DNA of 64,000 bases from REBR01 sp033721915 (GTDB taxonomy: Bacteria > Pseudomonadota > Gammaproteobacteria > Pseudomonadales > Oleiphilaceae): the NCBI GenBank assembly GCA_033721915.1, contig JAWWAC010000010.1, positions 6,100-70,099 on the forward strand. The letters are read 5' to 3'. The stretch's first letter is position 1. Each line of letters opens with the position of its first letter. The notes under the pieces are model-generated. The model worked only from the letters and a program-made list of their open reading frames with translations, searched no databases and was not told the origin of the DNA. Both the position numbers and the translations under genes were made by a program. Below, piece after piece: positions 36,847 through 45,787 of the stretch.

Positions 36847-37968
36847 TCAGTCCTGGTCCCTGGCCGGCGCAAAGTCTTCCTGAACCTCCTCTCTCAGCAC
36901 TTCCACCCGGGCAAACGCGATATCCGGGCCGGCCCTGGCGCGTTTGCCCGGCTCCACATAGCGCAGATCGTAAAAACGCACCTCCCAGCCCCGTTCCGTC
37001 TCATCCACCTCCCAGTAAGGGTGGCGTGTCCAGTTGGCAAAGCCGCGTATGGATTCGTCCTTGAGGGCCTGGCGCACCACCGCGTCTGGCTCCGGCCGGG
37101 GCACCCGCTGTGAGCGGCCGTCCGGCTGGATGATCCGGTAGTGCCTGTCCTCCACCAGTATCAGGCGGTGTGCATGGGGCAGTCCGGGCACCGGATTGGA
37201 CTGCACCACCGAGGCCTCCGGGTAGCGCTCCGCCAATGTGGATTCCGCCAGTCGGGCCATGCCGTAGACGGCACCGATATAGAGCACCAGTGTGGCCAGC
37301 CCGGCCCGGGTCAGATGCTGGACAAAGGCCCGGGAAGGGCGCCGCCAGCGCAGCCCGATCACCGCCACCACCCCCACCAGCCAGAGAACCTTGACCGGGG
37401 CCGTTACCAGCTCACTGGTGATAATCAGCAGACTGGCCAGTGCGGCCAGCAGCAGCCAGCCCGCCCGGGCGGCAGGGCGGTGGGACCAGGCCAGCACCAC
37501 CCCCACGCCCGTGAGCAACCAGACCCAGGGGTCGATAATGAAAAGGGTGTCGCCATAGAACCAGCGCCCGTCAAAAGGCATCAGCAGCCGCACCCCGTAG
37601 GTGTTCAGCCAGTCCAGGAACAGATGGGACAAGACGCCCAGATAGCTGAGCGCCAGTATGACGCCGGTGTTGAAAGGGGGTGCCTGTCCCCCTGAAAGGG
37701 ACGCCTGTCCCACAGGATGGCTGCGCCATCGATGCCAGAGCCAGACCAGCCCCGTGAGCAGCAACGGCAGCAGTATCAGGGCCAGGATGCCGTGACTCCA
37801 GCCACGGCGGAAGTACAGGGAAGCGTCGGTGCCGGCCATATGGGCGATCACATCCACATCCGGCAGGTTGGCTCCGGCCAGCAGGGTAACGGTGGCGTAG
37901 CGGGTGGTGCGCTTGAGGCCGGTCTCCGCCAGGGCGGCACCGAACAGGGTGTGTGCGAATGGGTCCAT
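36847..37968 (-). CDS. YdjM-like membrane-bound metal-dependent hydrolase
   Basis: A 373-residue inner-membrane protein. The first 180 residues are the YdjM (PF04307) domain: 'MDPFAHTLFGAALAETG', 'LLAGANLPDVDV', 'RRGWSHGILALILLPLLL' and 'FLDWLNTYGVRLLMPF', with His/Asp residues that could bind metal. Further helices and a soluble C-terminal domain follow. The start ATG 37968 has AGGA upstream. Between helices, residues read 'HPVGQASLSGGQAPPF'; that stretch is encoded by two copies of the dispersed GTGCCTGTCC-type repeat (37681-37712), so the gene seems to have absorbed a repeat in frame. The family's activity is unknown. Confidence 0.8.
   Translation of the reverse strand: MDPFAHTLFGAALAETGLKRTTRYATVTLLAGANLPDVDVIAHMAGTDASLYFRRGWSHGILALILLPLLLTGLVWLWHRWRSHPVGQASLSGGQAPPFNTGVILALSYLGVLSHLFLDWLNTYGVRLLMPFDGRWFYGDTLFIIDPWVWLLTGVGVVLAWSHRPAARAGWLLLAALASLLIITSELVTAPVKVLWLVGVVAVIGLRWRRPSRAFVQHLTRAGLATLVLYIGAVYGMARLAESTLAERYPEASVVQSNPVPGLPHAHRLILVEDRHYRIIQPDGRSQRVPRPEPDAVVRQALKDESIRGFANWTRHPYWEVDETERGWEVRFYDLRYVEPGKRARAGPDIAFARVEVLREEVQEDFAPARDQD
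37681..37712. repeat. Dispersed repeat, locus A (inside YdjM-like gene)
   Basis: TGCCTGTCCC (37681-37690) and CGCCTGTCCCA (37702-37712), with GGGAC between them. Same core as loci at 42.2-42.4 and 52.8 kb. Here the element lies within a coding sequence and keeps the frame. Confidence 0.65.
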
Positions 37969-38184
37969 GCTGTGTCCTGTGTCCGCTACGGGTCTCCGGA
38001 CAGGCCGGTGCCGCTGATGGATGCCAATAATAGGTAATGAATCCCGGCTGTGCCACTCACTCAATCCGGTGCCCATGAGCACAACGGGCAGACCCATTCA
38101 CGGGGGGCGCCATAACCGTTAAGCTCGATGCTGACAGTCCACTCAATGACCGCATTCACACCAGCGCGCGCAAAGGAGAAAGCC

Positions 38185-38538
38185 ATGCACTACGCCATCG
38201 CCACCACCTGGGGGCCCACCGACACCACCCGGGCCGCACTGCCGTTTATTTTCGCCGCCTCGGCACTGCAGTCCGGTGACAGCGTGATGATCATGCTGTT
38301 CCACGACTCCGTTACCATCGCACTGGACGGCGCCCACGAGAAAATGGTGCCCTTTGGTCCACCGTCCCGTTTTGAGGAGGTATTCAACCACCCCAACGCG
38401 GAAGTCATCGTTTGCAAACCCTGTGCGGAAGTCCGTGGTCTGGATGAGAGCCGGCTGATCCCGGGGGCGAAGATGGGCGGCATGAATGACTTCCACGCCC
38501 ATGCCTCACGGCAGGACGCCAAACCCATCACCTTCTGA
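38185..38538 (+). CDS. DsrE-like family protein
   Basis: A 117-residue protein with ATG 38185 after a strong AAAGGAG. The fold pattern is DsrE/F-like: 'YAIATTWGPTDTTRAALPFIFAASALQSGDSVMIMLFHDS', then 'EVIVCKPCAEVRGLDESRL'. The Cys pair in 'CKPC' is near the position used for sulfur transfer in DsrE/TusD-type proteins. Whether it carries persulfide is unknown. It stands alone between the YdjM-like gene and the Fur-regulated operon. Confidence 0.75.
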   Translation: MHYAIATTWGPTDTTRAALPFIFAASALQSGDSVMIMLFHDSVTIALDGAHEKMVPFGPPSRFEEVFNHPNAEVIVCKPCAEVRGLDESRLIPGAKMGGMNDFHAHASRQDAKPITF

Positions 38539-38607
38539 CCATGGCGCAGCCGCTGTAGCCGCAGGCAGGTTCCTTAGGGGAGAGCCATCTTTAACAGGAA
38601 TCACTTT

Positions 38608-38626
38608 GAAAATGATTCTTGTTTAG
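38608..38626. promoter_or_regulatory. Fur box upstream of siderophore receptor
   Basis: GAAAATGATTCTTGTTTAG matches the GATAAT-type repeats of the Fur consensus. It lies about 55 bp before the receptor start and next to AT-rich promoter sequence (TAGAAT, 38624-38629). Iron repression of the operon is expected. Confidence 0.7.
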
Positions 38627-38679
38627 AATAATATTGCCACCTATTCATTCTCTTAGTTCCATTGATAGGACTCCCTGAC

Positions 38680-40854
38680 ATGCTCATTCCCGGCTCCCGT
38701 CGCCATACCCTCCCGTTTCTTGTGCTGCCGATTGTCTCGGCGCTTTCTTCCGTGGCGTTTGGCCAGGAAGAAGGCAGTGATACCCGTTTTACGCTGCCCA
38801 CTCTGGAGGTACAGTCCAGCGCGGATGCCTCAAGGGGTGGTCTCAGCAATCCGTACCCGGGTGGTCAGTTGGCCGAGGGGGGCCGTGTGGGGATTCTGGG
38901 CAACCAGGATGTCATGGAGACCCCCTATAGCTTCACCAGCTACACCGAGCTGCTGATCGAGGATCAGCAGGCGGCCAGTGTTGGCGAGGTGCTGATCAAT
39001 GACCCGGCGGTGCGGGTGGCCCGTGGCTTTGGCAACTTCCAGCAGGTCTACCTGGTGCGCGGTCTGCCGATTTTCTCGGATGACATGACCTACAACGGCC
39101 TGTACGGCCTGCTGCCACGGCAGTACCTGGCCTCCGGGTTTATCCAGCGGGTGCAGGTGCTGCGTGGCGCCAACACCTTCCTCAAGGGGGCGGCACCCGG
39201 TGGCAGTGGCCTGGGTGGTGCGGTCAATGTGGTGCCCAAGCGTGCGCCCAATGAGCCCATGGCCCAGCTGACCCTTGGCTCGCAGGGGGGGGAGCAGAGT
39301 TATGCCGAGGCGGATCTGGCCCGTCGAACCGAAGACGGGCGTTTCGGCGTGCGCATCAACGCCGCAAGGCGCCAGGGTGACACCGCCGTGGACGGCGAAT
39401 CCAGCGAGCTGACCATGAGCCATATTGGCCTGGACTACCGGGGCGAGGCGCTGCGGGTCTCGGCGGATCTCGGCTACCAGGATCATCGCCTTGAGGCCAG
39501 CCAGCCCAATATCACCATCGGCAGTGGCCTGGACATTCCCAGGGCGCCCAGGGCGGACCAGAGCGTGGGCCAGCCCTGGACTTTCTCCGATGCGGAAGAC
39601 TACTTTGCCACCCTGCGCGCTGAGTACGATTTCAGTGACTCGGTCACCGCCTGGGCCGCCTACGGTGCCCGCGACGGACGGGAGGCCGCCACCTTTGCCA
39701 ACCCCACCGTGAACAACGCCGATGGGGATTTCACCGCTTTCCGGTTTGACAATACCCGTGAAGACTCGGTGAACACCGGTGATCTGGGTGTGCGTACCCG
39801 CTTCAGCACGGGCTCTGTGGGGCATGAACTGACCGTCTCAGGCGCTTACCATGAGTTTAGCTCCCGCAATGCCTTTGTCTTTGGCCCTGCTGTGACCGGC
39901 AATATCTACGATTTCCAGCCGGCACAGGAGCCGCCATCACAGGGCTTTGCCGGTGGTGATCTGGAGGACCCACTCAGGACCATCCAGACCCGCCTCTCCA
40001 GTGTGGCTCTGGCGGACCAGCTGTCACTGCTGGAGGACGCACTGCGAATCACACTGGGTGCCCGTTACCAGCGCATCGAGGACTTCAGCTACGACTTCAA
40101 CACCGGCGAGCAGATCTCGGAATACCAGGACAGCGCCATCACCCCCACACTGGGCGTGCTGTACCGTCTGACACCTGAAGTCTCCACCTACGCCAACTAC
40201 ATCGAAGGCCTGCAGAAAGGCGACACCGCCCCGGCCCAGGCCAACAGCCAGCCGGTGGTCAATGCCGGTGAATCACTGGAGCCCTTCAGGACGCAGCAGG
40301 CCGAGGTGGGCGCCAAGTACGATGGCGGCCAGATAGGGGGTGCCCTGTCCGCCTATTACAGCCGCAAGCCGGTGGCCGGCGTGGACGGGAACAATGTGTT
40401 CCGGGAAAACGACCACCAGCGCAACCGTGGTATTGAGCTGAGTGCCTATGGCAATGCCACCAGCCAGCTGACGGTGCTGGGCGGCGTGAGCTACCTGGAC
40501 GCCGAGGTGGATGGCAACGAGGCGATCGGCTCTCCGGACTTCCAGGCCAACCTGAACCTCACCTATGCGGTGCCGGTTGTGCCGAATCTGGCGCTGGATG
40601 GCCGCGTGATCCACACGGCCTCCCAGTTTGCGGATTCCGACAACCAGCAGGAAGTGCCCTCATGGACCCGTCTGGATCTGGGCGCCCGTTACCAGGTTGA
40701 ACTGTCCGGTGACCGGATGGTCACTTTCCGTGCCCGTGTTGAGAACGTGGCGGACCGGGATTACTGGGCCTCCGCGGGCGGCTTCCCCGGTGCCGGTTAC
40801 CTGACTGTCGGTGGGCCACGCACACTGCTGGCCTCCGCCACCATCGATTTCTAG
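38680..40854 (+). CDS. TonB-dependent siderophore receptor
   Basis: A 724-residue outer-membrane receptor. A signal peptide ends near 'SSVAFGQEEG', then a TonB-box-like 'LPTLEV'. The plug domain includes 'QAASVGEVLINDPAVRVARGFGNF' and 'YLVRGLPIFSDDMTYNGLYG'. The 22-strand barrel ends in 'ASATIDF', with the usual C-terminal Phe. It takes up a ferric siderophore using TonB energy. ATG 38680 follows AGGA; a TTG six codons earlier is less likely. The Fur box upstream and the PepSY gene 16 bp downstream support an iron role. The siderophore is unknown. Confidence 0.92.
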   Translation: MLIPGSRRHTLPFLVLPIVSALSSVAFGQEEGSDTRFTLPTLEVQSSADASRGGLSNPYPGGQLAEGGRVGILGNQDVMETPYSFTSYTELLIEDQQAASVGEVLINDPAVRVARGFGNFQQVYLVRGLPIFSDDMTYNGLYGLLPRQYLASGFIQRVQVLRGANTFLKGAAPGGSGLGGAVNVVPKRAPNEPMAQLTLGSQGGEQSYAEADLARRTEDGRFGVRINAARRQGDTAVDGESSELTMSHIGLDYRGEALRVSADLGYQDHRLEASQPNITIGSGLDIPRAPRADQSVGQPWTFSDAEDYFATLRAEYDFSDSVTAWAAYGARDGREAATFANPTVNNADGDFTAFRFDNTREDSVNTGDLGVRTRFSTGSVGHELTVSGAYHEFSSRNAFVFGPAVTGNIYDFQPAQEPPSQGFAGGDLEDPLRTIQTRLSSVALADQLSLLEDALRITLGARYQRIEDFSYDFNTGEQISEYQDSAITPTLGVLYRLTPEVSTYANYIEGLQKGDTAPAQANSQPVVNAGESLEPFRTQQAEVGAKYDGGQIGGALSAYYSRKPVAGVDGNNVFRENDHQRNRGIELSAYGNATSQLTVLGGVSYLDAEVDGNEAIGSPDFQANLNLTYAVPVVPNLALDGRVIHTASQFADSDNQQEVPSWTRLDLGARYQVELSGDRMVTFRARVENVADRDYWASAGGFPGAGYLTVGGPRTLLASATIDF

Positions 40855-40869
40855 GGCAGGGTCTAACCC

Positions 40870-41997
40870 ATGCAGCAACGCACCATAAAAGCCTGGTCGG
40901 CCGTGCACAAGTGGACCAGTCTGGTGTGCACCCTGTTTATGCTGATGCTGTGCCTGACCGGGCTGCCGCTGATCTTCCACGACGAGATCGACGAGGCACT
41001 GGAGTCCCACCAGTGGCAGCCGGCCAACCCGGACGGGCCCCTGTTGTCACTCGACCGGATACTGGCAATCGCCCTGGACAGGCAGCCCGGTGGTACGCCG
41101 TTGTTCATGAGCTTTGACACGGATAGGCCCGTGGTGAACGTCACCACCGGGCCGACCCCCGATGCCCCCGGCAACGCCATGCACTTCGCCTCCTACGACC
41201 TGACCAGTGGCGATACGGTGCCCGCTCACGAAAACAACGTGATGGATTTCATACTGCAGCTGCACACGGATCTGTTCCTGGGTCTGGCGGGGATGCTGTT
41301 CCTGGGGGCCATGGGGCTGTTGCTGGTGATGGCGATTGTGTCCGGGGTGGTGCTTTACGCCCCCTACATGCGCAAGCTCGACTTCGGCACCGTGCGGGCC
41401 CACCGATCCCGCAAGATCCGCTGGCTGGACTACCACAACCTGCTGGGCATCGTGACCGTGGCCTGGCTGTCGGTGGTGGGGGTCACGGGGGTGGTCAACA
41501 CACTGACCACACCGATCCTCGACCTCTGGCAGAGCACCACACTGGCGGAACTGACCCGTGGCTATGAAGACCGGACGGTCCCCGGGCCCGGGGAGATGGC
41601 CTCACTGGATGACGCCGTTGCCCGGGCACAGGAAAGAGCCCCCGACATGAAGCTGCAGTTTGTGGCTTTTCCCGGCGGCAGCTGGTCCACGGACTTTCAC
41701 TATGCGGTGTTTTTCCACGGTGACACGCCACTGACGGAGCACATTATCCAGCCGGCCCTGGTGAATGCCCGCAACGGCGATTTTACCGCCATGAGTGAAA
41801 TGCCCTGGTACACCAAGGCACTGTCCCTGTCGGGCCCGCTGCATTTCGGCGATTACGGCGGCCTGCCACTGAAAATCCTCTGGGCGATTCTGGATATACT
41901 GACCATCATTGTCCTGGGCAGTGGTGTCTACCTGTGGCTGGCACGCCGCGCCGGACGGTTGCCGCCGACGCAACGGGCAGCGGGGGAGACCCCATGA
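40870..41997 (+). CDS. PepSY-associated TM protein (putative ferric-siderophore reductase partner)
   Basis: A 375-residue inner-membrane protein of the PepSY-TM family. The N-terminus 'KAWSAVHKWTSLVCTLFMLMLCLTGLPLIF' is the first helix with the family HxW. Central helices are near 'GLAGMLFLGAMGLLLVMAIVSG', and 'DYHNLLGIVTVAWLSVVGVTGVVNT' carries the conserved His. The C-terminal helix follows 'PLKILWAILDILTIIVLGSGVYLWL'. Such proteins sit beside TonB siderophore receptors and are thought to reduce iron or release it, possibly via heme. Its TGA overlaps the next ATG. Confidence 0.88.
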   Translation: MQQRTIKAWSAVHKWTSLVCTLFMLMLCLTGLPLIFHDEIDEALESHQWQPANPDGPLLSLDRILAIALDRQPGGTPLFMSFDTDRPVVNVTTGPTPDAPGNAMHFASYDLTSGDTVPAHENNVMDFILQLHTDLFLGLAGMLFLGAMGLLLVMAIVSGVVLYAPYMRKLDFGTVRAHRSRKIRWLDYHNLLGIVTVAWLSVVGVTGVVNTLTTPILDLWQSTTLAELTRGYEDRTVPGPGEMASLDDAVARAQERAPDMKLQFVAFPGGSWSTDFHYAVFFHGDTPLTEHIIQPALVNARNGDFTAMSEMPWYTKALSLSGPLHFGDYGGLPLKILWAILDILTIIVLGSGVYLWLARRAGRLPPTQRAAGETP

Positions 41998-42194
41998 AGC
42001 CCCACCCACAGCCCTCACAGCGCCGCTCACTGACCCGTGTTTTTGCCATGCCGTTGCTGATCGCTCTGCTCAGCGGCGCCGGGCTCCTGTCGGCACTGCT
42101 GGGAAACGGCCCCTGGGACTGGGTGTCCTGGGTGACACTGGCGGTGCCGGTGGTGATCACCGTCCATTGCTACCGGGTGGCGCGCCGGTTTTAA
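41994..42194 (+). CDS. Small two-helix membrane protein in the siderophore operon
   Basis: A 66-residue protein starting in an ATGA overlap with the PepSY gene, so it is translationally coupled. Two hydrophobic helices ('MPLLIALLSGAGLLSALL' and 'WVTLAVPVVITVHCY') are joined by a short loop with Trp residues. A basic N-terminus and 'RVARRF' C-terminus suggest both ends face the cytoplasm. I know no named family, but similar small proteins often close receptor-PepSY operons. Confidence 0.75.
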   Translation: MKPHPQPSQRRSLTRVFAMPLLIALLSGAGLLSALLGNGPWDWVSWVTLAVPVVITVHCYRVARRF

Positions 42195-42228
42195 TCAGTA
42201 TCGCCCCACGATGTTCCTGAAAAAGCCT

Positions 42229-42352
42229 ATGCCTGTCCCACCCCAGGGCCAGAGTGACTGTCCCGAGGTGAGAGTGCCTGTACTGTTCGTTCCCCCATTC
42301 CACCCATTCCGAGTGCCTGTCCCACTCACTTCTTGTGCCTGTCCCACTCACT
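42229..42352. repeat. Dispersed repeat, locus B
   Basis: Copies include ATGCCTGTCCCA (42229-42240), GAGTGACTGTCCC (42252-42264), GAGTGCCTGT (42272-42281) and two exact 18-bp copies of GTGCCTGTCCCACTCACT (42313-42330 and 42335-42352). A degenerate CAGTGCCACCTGTG follows. All are in the same orientation. Confidence 0.8.
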
Positions 42353-42555
42353 GCTCTCAGTGCCACCTGTGTGGAGAATGTCTGTTTGCGCCAATGAGCC
42401 AGACCTGCGGATGTTTGCCACCAGGCGCCTGTACCCCACCCTTATCTGTAACTTTCTGATTGTCATAACTTTGTAGGAATGTCAGCAAAAGTGTCACATG
42501 ACGCTCCCGTGAAGTTTTCATGACACCCCCCTTGTGAGGGCCCGCAATAAAGTTT

Positions 42556-42573
42556 CTGTCACCTGTCTGTCAT
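42556..42573 (+). promoter_or_regulatory. Pho box with matching -10, upstream of TonB-dependent receptor
   Basis: CTGTCAC-CTGT-CTGTCAT matches the PhoB consensus (two CTGTCAT/C units, 4-bp spacer, 11-bp period) at nearly every position. TATGGT (42584-42589) follows exactly 10 bp after it, the spacing by which a Pho box replaces the -35 element. The receptor start is at 42648. PhoB activation under phosphate starvation is inferred. Confidence 0.75.
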
Positions 42574-42647
42574 TAGCGGCGCTTATGGTCTCCACCAAGC
42601 GCGGAGTTCGACTCCGTCCGTTATTGAGTGTTTTGAAAGGAGCGGAA

Positions 42648-45600
42648 ATGAAGCGATTTTCCAGAGCGGCATGCCAGCTGCTGGCATTGACGGCGATCTC
42701 AACCACGGCCACAGCCGAGGACCTGTCACTGTATGTGTTTGGTGAGGACGGGCCGGTCACCGATGTGCAGCTACAGGTAGACGGCACCGACACCCCCATG
42801 GATGCCGATGGCCAGTGGGACATGGAGCTGACACAGGGCAGCTACCGCTTCACGCTGCTGCGTGACGGCGAGGCTCTGGAGCGTTTCCGGGTGGACATGG
42901 GCCAGGGCCAGAATGCCGACGTTTCTGTCCGGCTCAATGACGACGGTGAGGCGGAGGTCAATATCGAGACCTACGACCCCCGTGAGAGCATCAGCGATCG
43001 CGAAGGCGAGCCACAGGGGGTTCTGGAAGGGCAGATCACCACACTGGAAACCGGCAGTCCTCTGGCCGGGGCCCGCATCTCCGTTCCGGACAGCGATTAC
43101 GCCGCCACCACGGACAGTAACGGCAACTTTCGTCTGAGCCTGCCCCGAGGCCTGTACGACCTGAGCATCACCCACCCGGAATACGGCAATATTACCGCCG
43201 AGTCCGTGCGCGTGGTGGCCAATGTCACCCGCAACACCGGTTTCAATCTCAGCGCCAGCACCGATGGTAGCCAGCTGGAGCAGGTCACGGCCGTGGCCAG
43301 CTACCAGCCGGACACCGTTTCCGAGCAGCAGCGGACCGCGGAGTCCGTGCTGGATGTGATCGGCAGCGAGCAGCTGGCCCGCTTCGGCGACTCCAACGCC
43401 GCCGACGCCACCCGACGCAGCGTGGGCGTGAACGTGGCGGAGGGCAAGTTTGTCTTTGTCCGCGGCCTGGGTGGTCGTTACACCACCACCACACTGAACG
43501 GCGCGCAGATGCCCAGTACCGACCCCAGCCGCCGCACCACGCCACTGGATCTGTTCCCGGCCGGTGTGCTGGAGCAGGTGAATGTGCAGAAAGGCTTTAC
43601 CCCGGACCAGCCCGGTGACAGTTCCGCCGGCAACGTGCAGCTGCTGACCCGCTCATTCCCGGAAGAGGACTTCACCAAGCTCTCACTCAGCCTGGGTGGC
43701 AACACCCGCATCACCGGCGACACCGTCACCACGGACCAGGCGGACAGCAGCCGTGGCTTTATCGGCTTTGATGACGGCGCCCGTGAGATGCCGCGCAGCG
43801 TGCGCAGCGCCACGGATTTCGGCCAGAATAACAATCTGGACTCTCTCTCCGACAGTGAAGTGGAAGCCCTGGGTGAGGCCTTCCCCCAGACCCTGGACGG
43901 TCAGCGCGAGAGCGTCGGCCCAGACCTGGGCTTTGGCGTTACCGGCGGGCGGGAAGTCAGCCGCGGTAACAACGTTTACGGCTTCTACGGTGCCTTCTCC
44001 TACAGCAACAGCTGGGATGTGAAGGACGAAGGGGTGGAGAACACCTACGCCGCCTCCAGCAACGGACTGGTACTGAAAGACGAGACCGAATTCTTCGAGA
44101 GCGAAAACAACGTGGACCTCAGTGCCATGGTGGCAGTGGGTGCGGAGTTCGGTATCAACCACAGCCTGGAAGCCACCACACTGCTGTCGCGCAAAACCGA
44201 GAGCACCGTGCGACGCACCCAGGGTTTCACGGCGGAAAACGGCGTCAATATCGACCGTTTCGAGTACGACTACGAAGAACGCCAGTTCTTTACCCAGCAG
44301 TTCGCCGGCGAGCACTTCTTCAGTGAGTACAACGATCTGACCGCCAATTGGCAATATACCTTCTCCCGTGCCGACCGTTACGCACCGGACCGCCGCACGG
44401 TGGCCTTTGACGACCGCAACAGCAACAACGGGGATCTGGTGTTCAGCAGTGGCGACTTCCAGCGCCGTTATGACGATCTCAGCGATGAGAACCACGACGC
44501 CAGCCTGGATCTGAAATTCCCACTGATCAACACCGGCGATGTCATGGCGGACGTCAAGACCGGTCTGGCCTTTGTACGCCGTGACCGTGAGTCCCGCACC
44601 GCCCGGTTCCGCTACACCTTTGCCGGCAGCCGCAGCGAGGAAAACGCCATTATCAACGGCAACCCGCCTCCATCGGCCAACGAGGTGCTGTCACCGGAGA
44701 ACATCAACGCTAATGAGTACGTGCTGATCAACCAGACCAACCCCTCCGACCGCTATGAAGGGTCGCTGGATGTGAACGCCTTCTACCTGATGGCGGACGC
44801 GGATCTGTACCAGGATTTCCGGCTGGTGGGTGGCGCCCGTGTGGAGCAGGCCAAGCAGGAAGTGGACACCGTCGATGGCAACAACCAGGCCACCACGGCC
44901 GGCTTTGATGAAACGGATGTGCTGCCCAGCCTGAACCTGACCTGGTTCATGAACCCGGACATGCAGGTGCGCGCCGGTGTCAGCCAGACAGTGGCCCGGC
45001 CGGACTTCAAGGAGCAGGCCTCGGCCACCTTCTTTGACCCCACCTTCGGCTTTACGGTGCTGGGTAACCCCGACCTGGAGACCTCCTCGGTCAACAACTT
45101 CGACATCCGCTGGGAATGGTACCCCTCACAGACCGAGAGCCTGACCATCGGCGCCTTCTACAAGGATCTGGACAGCCCCATCGAGCGGGTCATCCTCCAG
45201 GGCGGCGGCAGTGGCAACAACTCACGTCGTTTCGAGAACGCCGAGAGCGGTGAGATCCAGGGCGTGGAAGTGGACTACCGCCGGGAATTCGCACTGGATG
45301 ATGCCCTGTCACAGACCGTCTTCCTGCAGGCCAATGCCAGCCTGATTGACTCGGAAGTCACCCTCCAGAGCGGCACCGGTGAGGCCAACCGCACCCGTCC
45401 GCTGCAGGGCCAGGCGGACTCCACGCTCAATATCGCCGTGGGGTACGACCACTTCGACTCCGGACAGAAGGTCACACTGCTGTTCAATCGCAACGGCGAG
45501 AGCATTGAAGACGCCGGCATCGGTGTGCTGCCCAGTGTCATCAAGCAGCCCATCAACCAGGTGGACCTGACCTACGAGAAGACCTTTACCACGGCTTTCA

Positions 45601-45722
45601 CCATGGATGTGAAAGTTGAAAACCTGCTCGACGAAGAGACGGCCTTCACCCAGGGAGGGGAACCGCTTTTCCGCTTCAAGCCGGGAATCAGTGTGCAGCT
45701 CGGCGCTGACTACCGGTTCTGA
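42648..45722 (+). CDS. TonB-dependent receptor with two N-terminal Ig-like/CarboxypepD-reg domains
   Basis: A 1024-residue outer-membrane receptor. A signal peptide (residues 1-23) is followed by a beta-rich domain (about 25-97) and a carboxypeptidase regulatory-like domain (about 125-205, 'GQITTLETGSPLAGARISVPDS' and 'DSNGNFRLSLPRGLYDLSI'). The plug ('SVLDVIGSEQLARFGDSNAADATRRS') and a large barrel ending 'GADYRF' follow. The extra N-terminal domains recall SusC-type receptors. ATG 42648 has AAGGAG. A Pho box lies upstream and a lipoprotein gene directly downstream, so it probably imports a phosphorus-containing substrate with that lipoprotein. The substrate is unknown. Confidence 0.9.
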   Translation: MKRFSRAACQLLALTAISTTATAEDLSLYVFGEDGPVTDVQLQVDGTDTPMDADGQWDMELTQGSYRFTLLRDGEALERFRVDMGQGQNADVSVRLNDDGEAEVNIETYDPRESISDREGEPQGVLEGQITTLETGSPLAGARISVPDSDYAATTDSNGNFRLSLPRGLYDLSITHPEYGNITAESVRVVANVTRNTGFNLSASTDGSQLEQVTAVASYQPDTVSEQQRTAESVLDVIGSEQLARFGDSNAADATRRSVGVNVAEGKFVFVRGLGGRYTTTTLNGAQMPSTDPSRRTTPLDLFPAGVLEQVNVQKGFTPDQPGDSSAGNVQLLTRSFPEEDFTKLSLSLGGNTRITGDTVTTDQADSSRGFIGFDDGAREMPRSVRSATDFGQNNNLDSLSDSEVEALGEAFPQTLDGQRESVGPDLGFGVTGGREVSRGNNVYGFYGAFSYSNSWDVKDEGVENTYAASSNGLVLKDETEFFESENNVDLSAMVAVGAEFGINHSLEATTLLSRKTESTVRRTQGFTAENGVNIDRFEYDYEERQFFTQQFAGEHFFSEYNDLTANWQYTFSRADRYAPDRRTVAFDDRNSNNGDLVFSSGDFQRRYDDLSDENHDASLDLKFPLINTGDVMADVKTGLAFVRRDRESRTARFRYTFAGSRSEENAIINGNPPPSANEVLSPENINANEYVLINQTNPSDRYEGSLDVNAFYLMADADLYQDFRLVGGARVEQAKQEVDTVDGNNQATTAGFDETDVLPSLNLTWFMNPDMQVRAGVSQTVARPDFKEQASATFFDPTFGFTVLGNPDLETSSVNNFDIRWEWYPSQTESLTIGAFYKDLDSPIERVILQGGGSGNNSRRFENAESGEIQGVEVDYRREFALDDALSQTVFLQANASLIDSEVTLQSGTGEANRTRPLQGQADSTLNIAVGYDHFDSGQKVTLLFNRNGESIEDAGIGVLPSVIKQPINQVDLTYEKTFTTAFTMDVKVENLLDEETAFTQGGEPLFRFKPGISVQLGADYRF

Positions 45723-45787
45723 TCAAGGACCCCGGACAAGTAACCAAGGTGGCAGCGACGCTGCCCCACAACGCAAGGTGGAGAACC

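Larger units (their letters stand above)
42195..42647. other. Intergenic region: repeat array plus Pho-type promoter
   Basis: 453 bp. The left half holds dispersed repeat locus B. The right half is AT-richer and holds a weak Pho-like site, TTGTCAT-AACT-TTGTAGG (42460-42477), and the strong Pho box at 42556-42573. No open frame with a ribosome binding site is visible. Confidence 0.6.
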
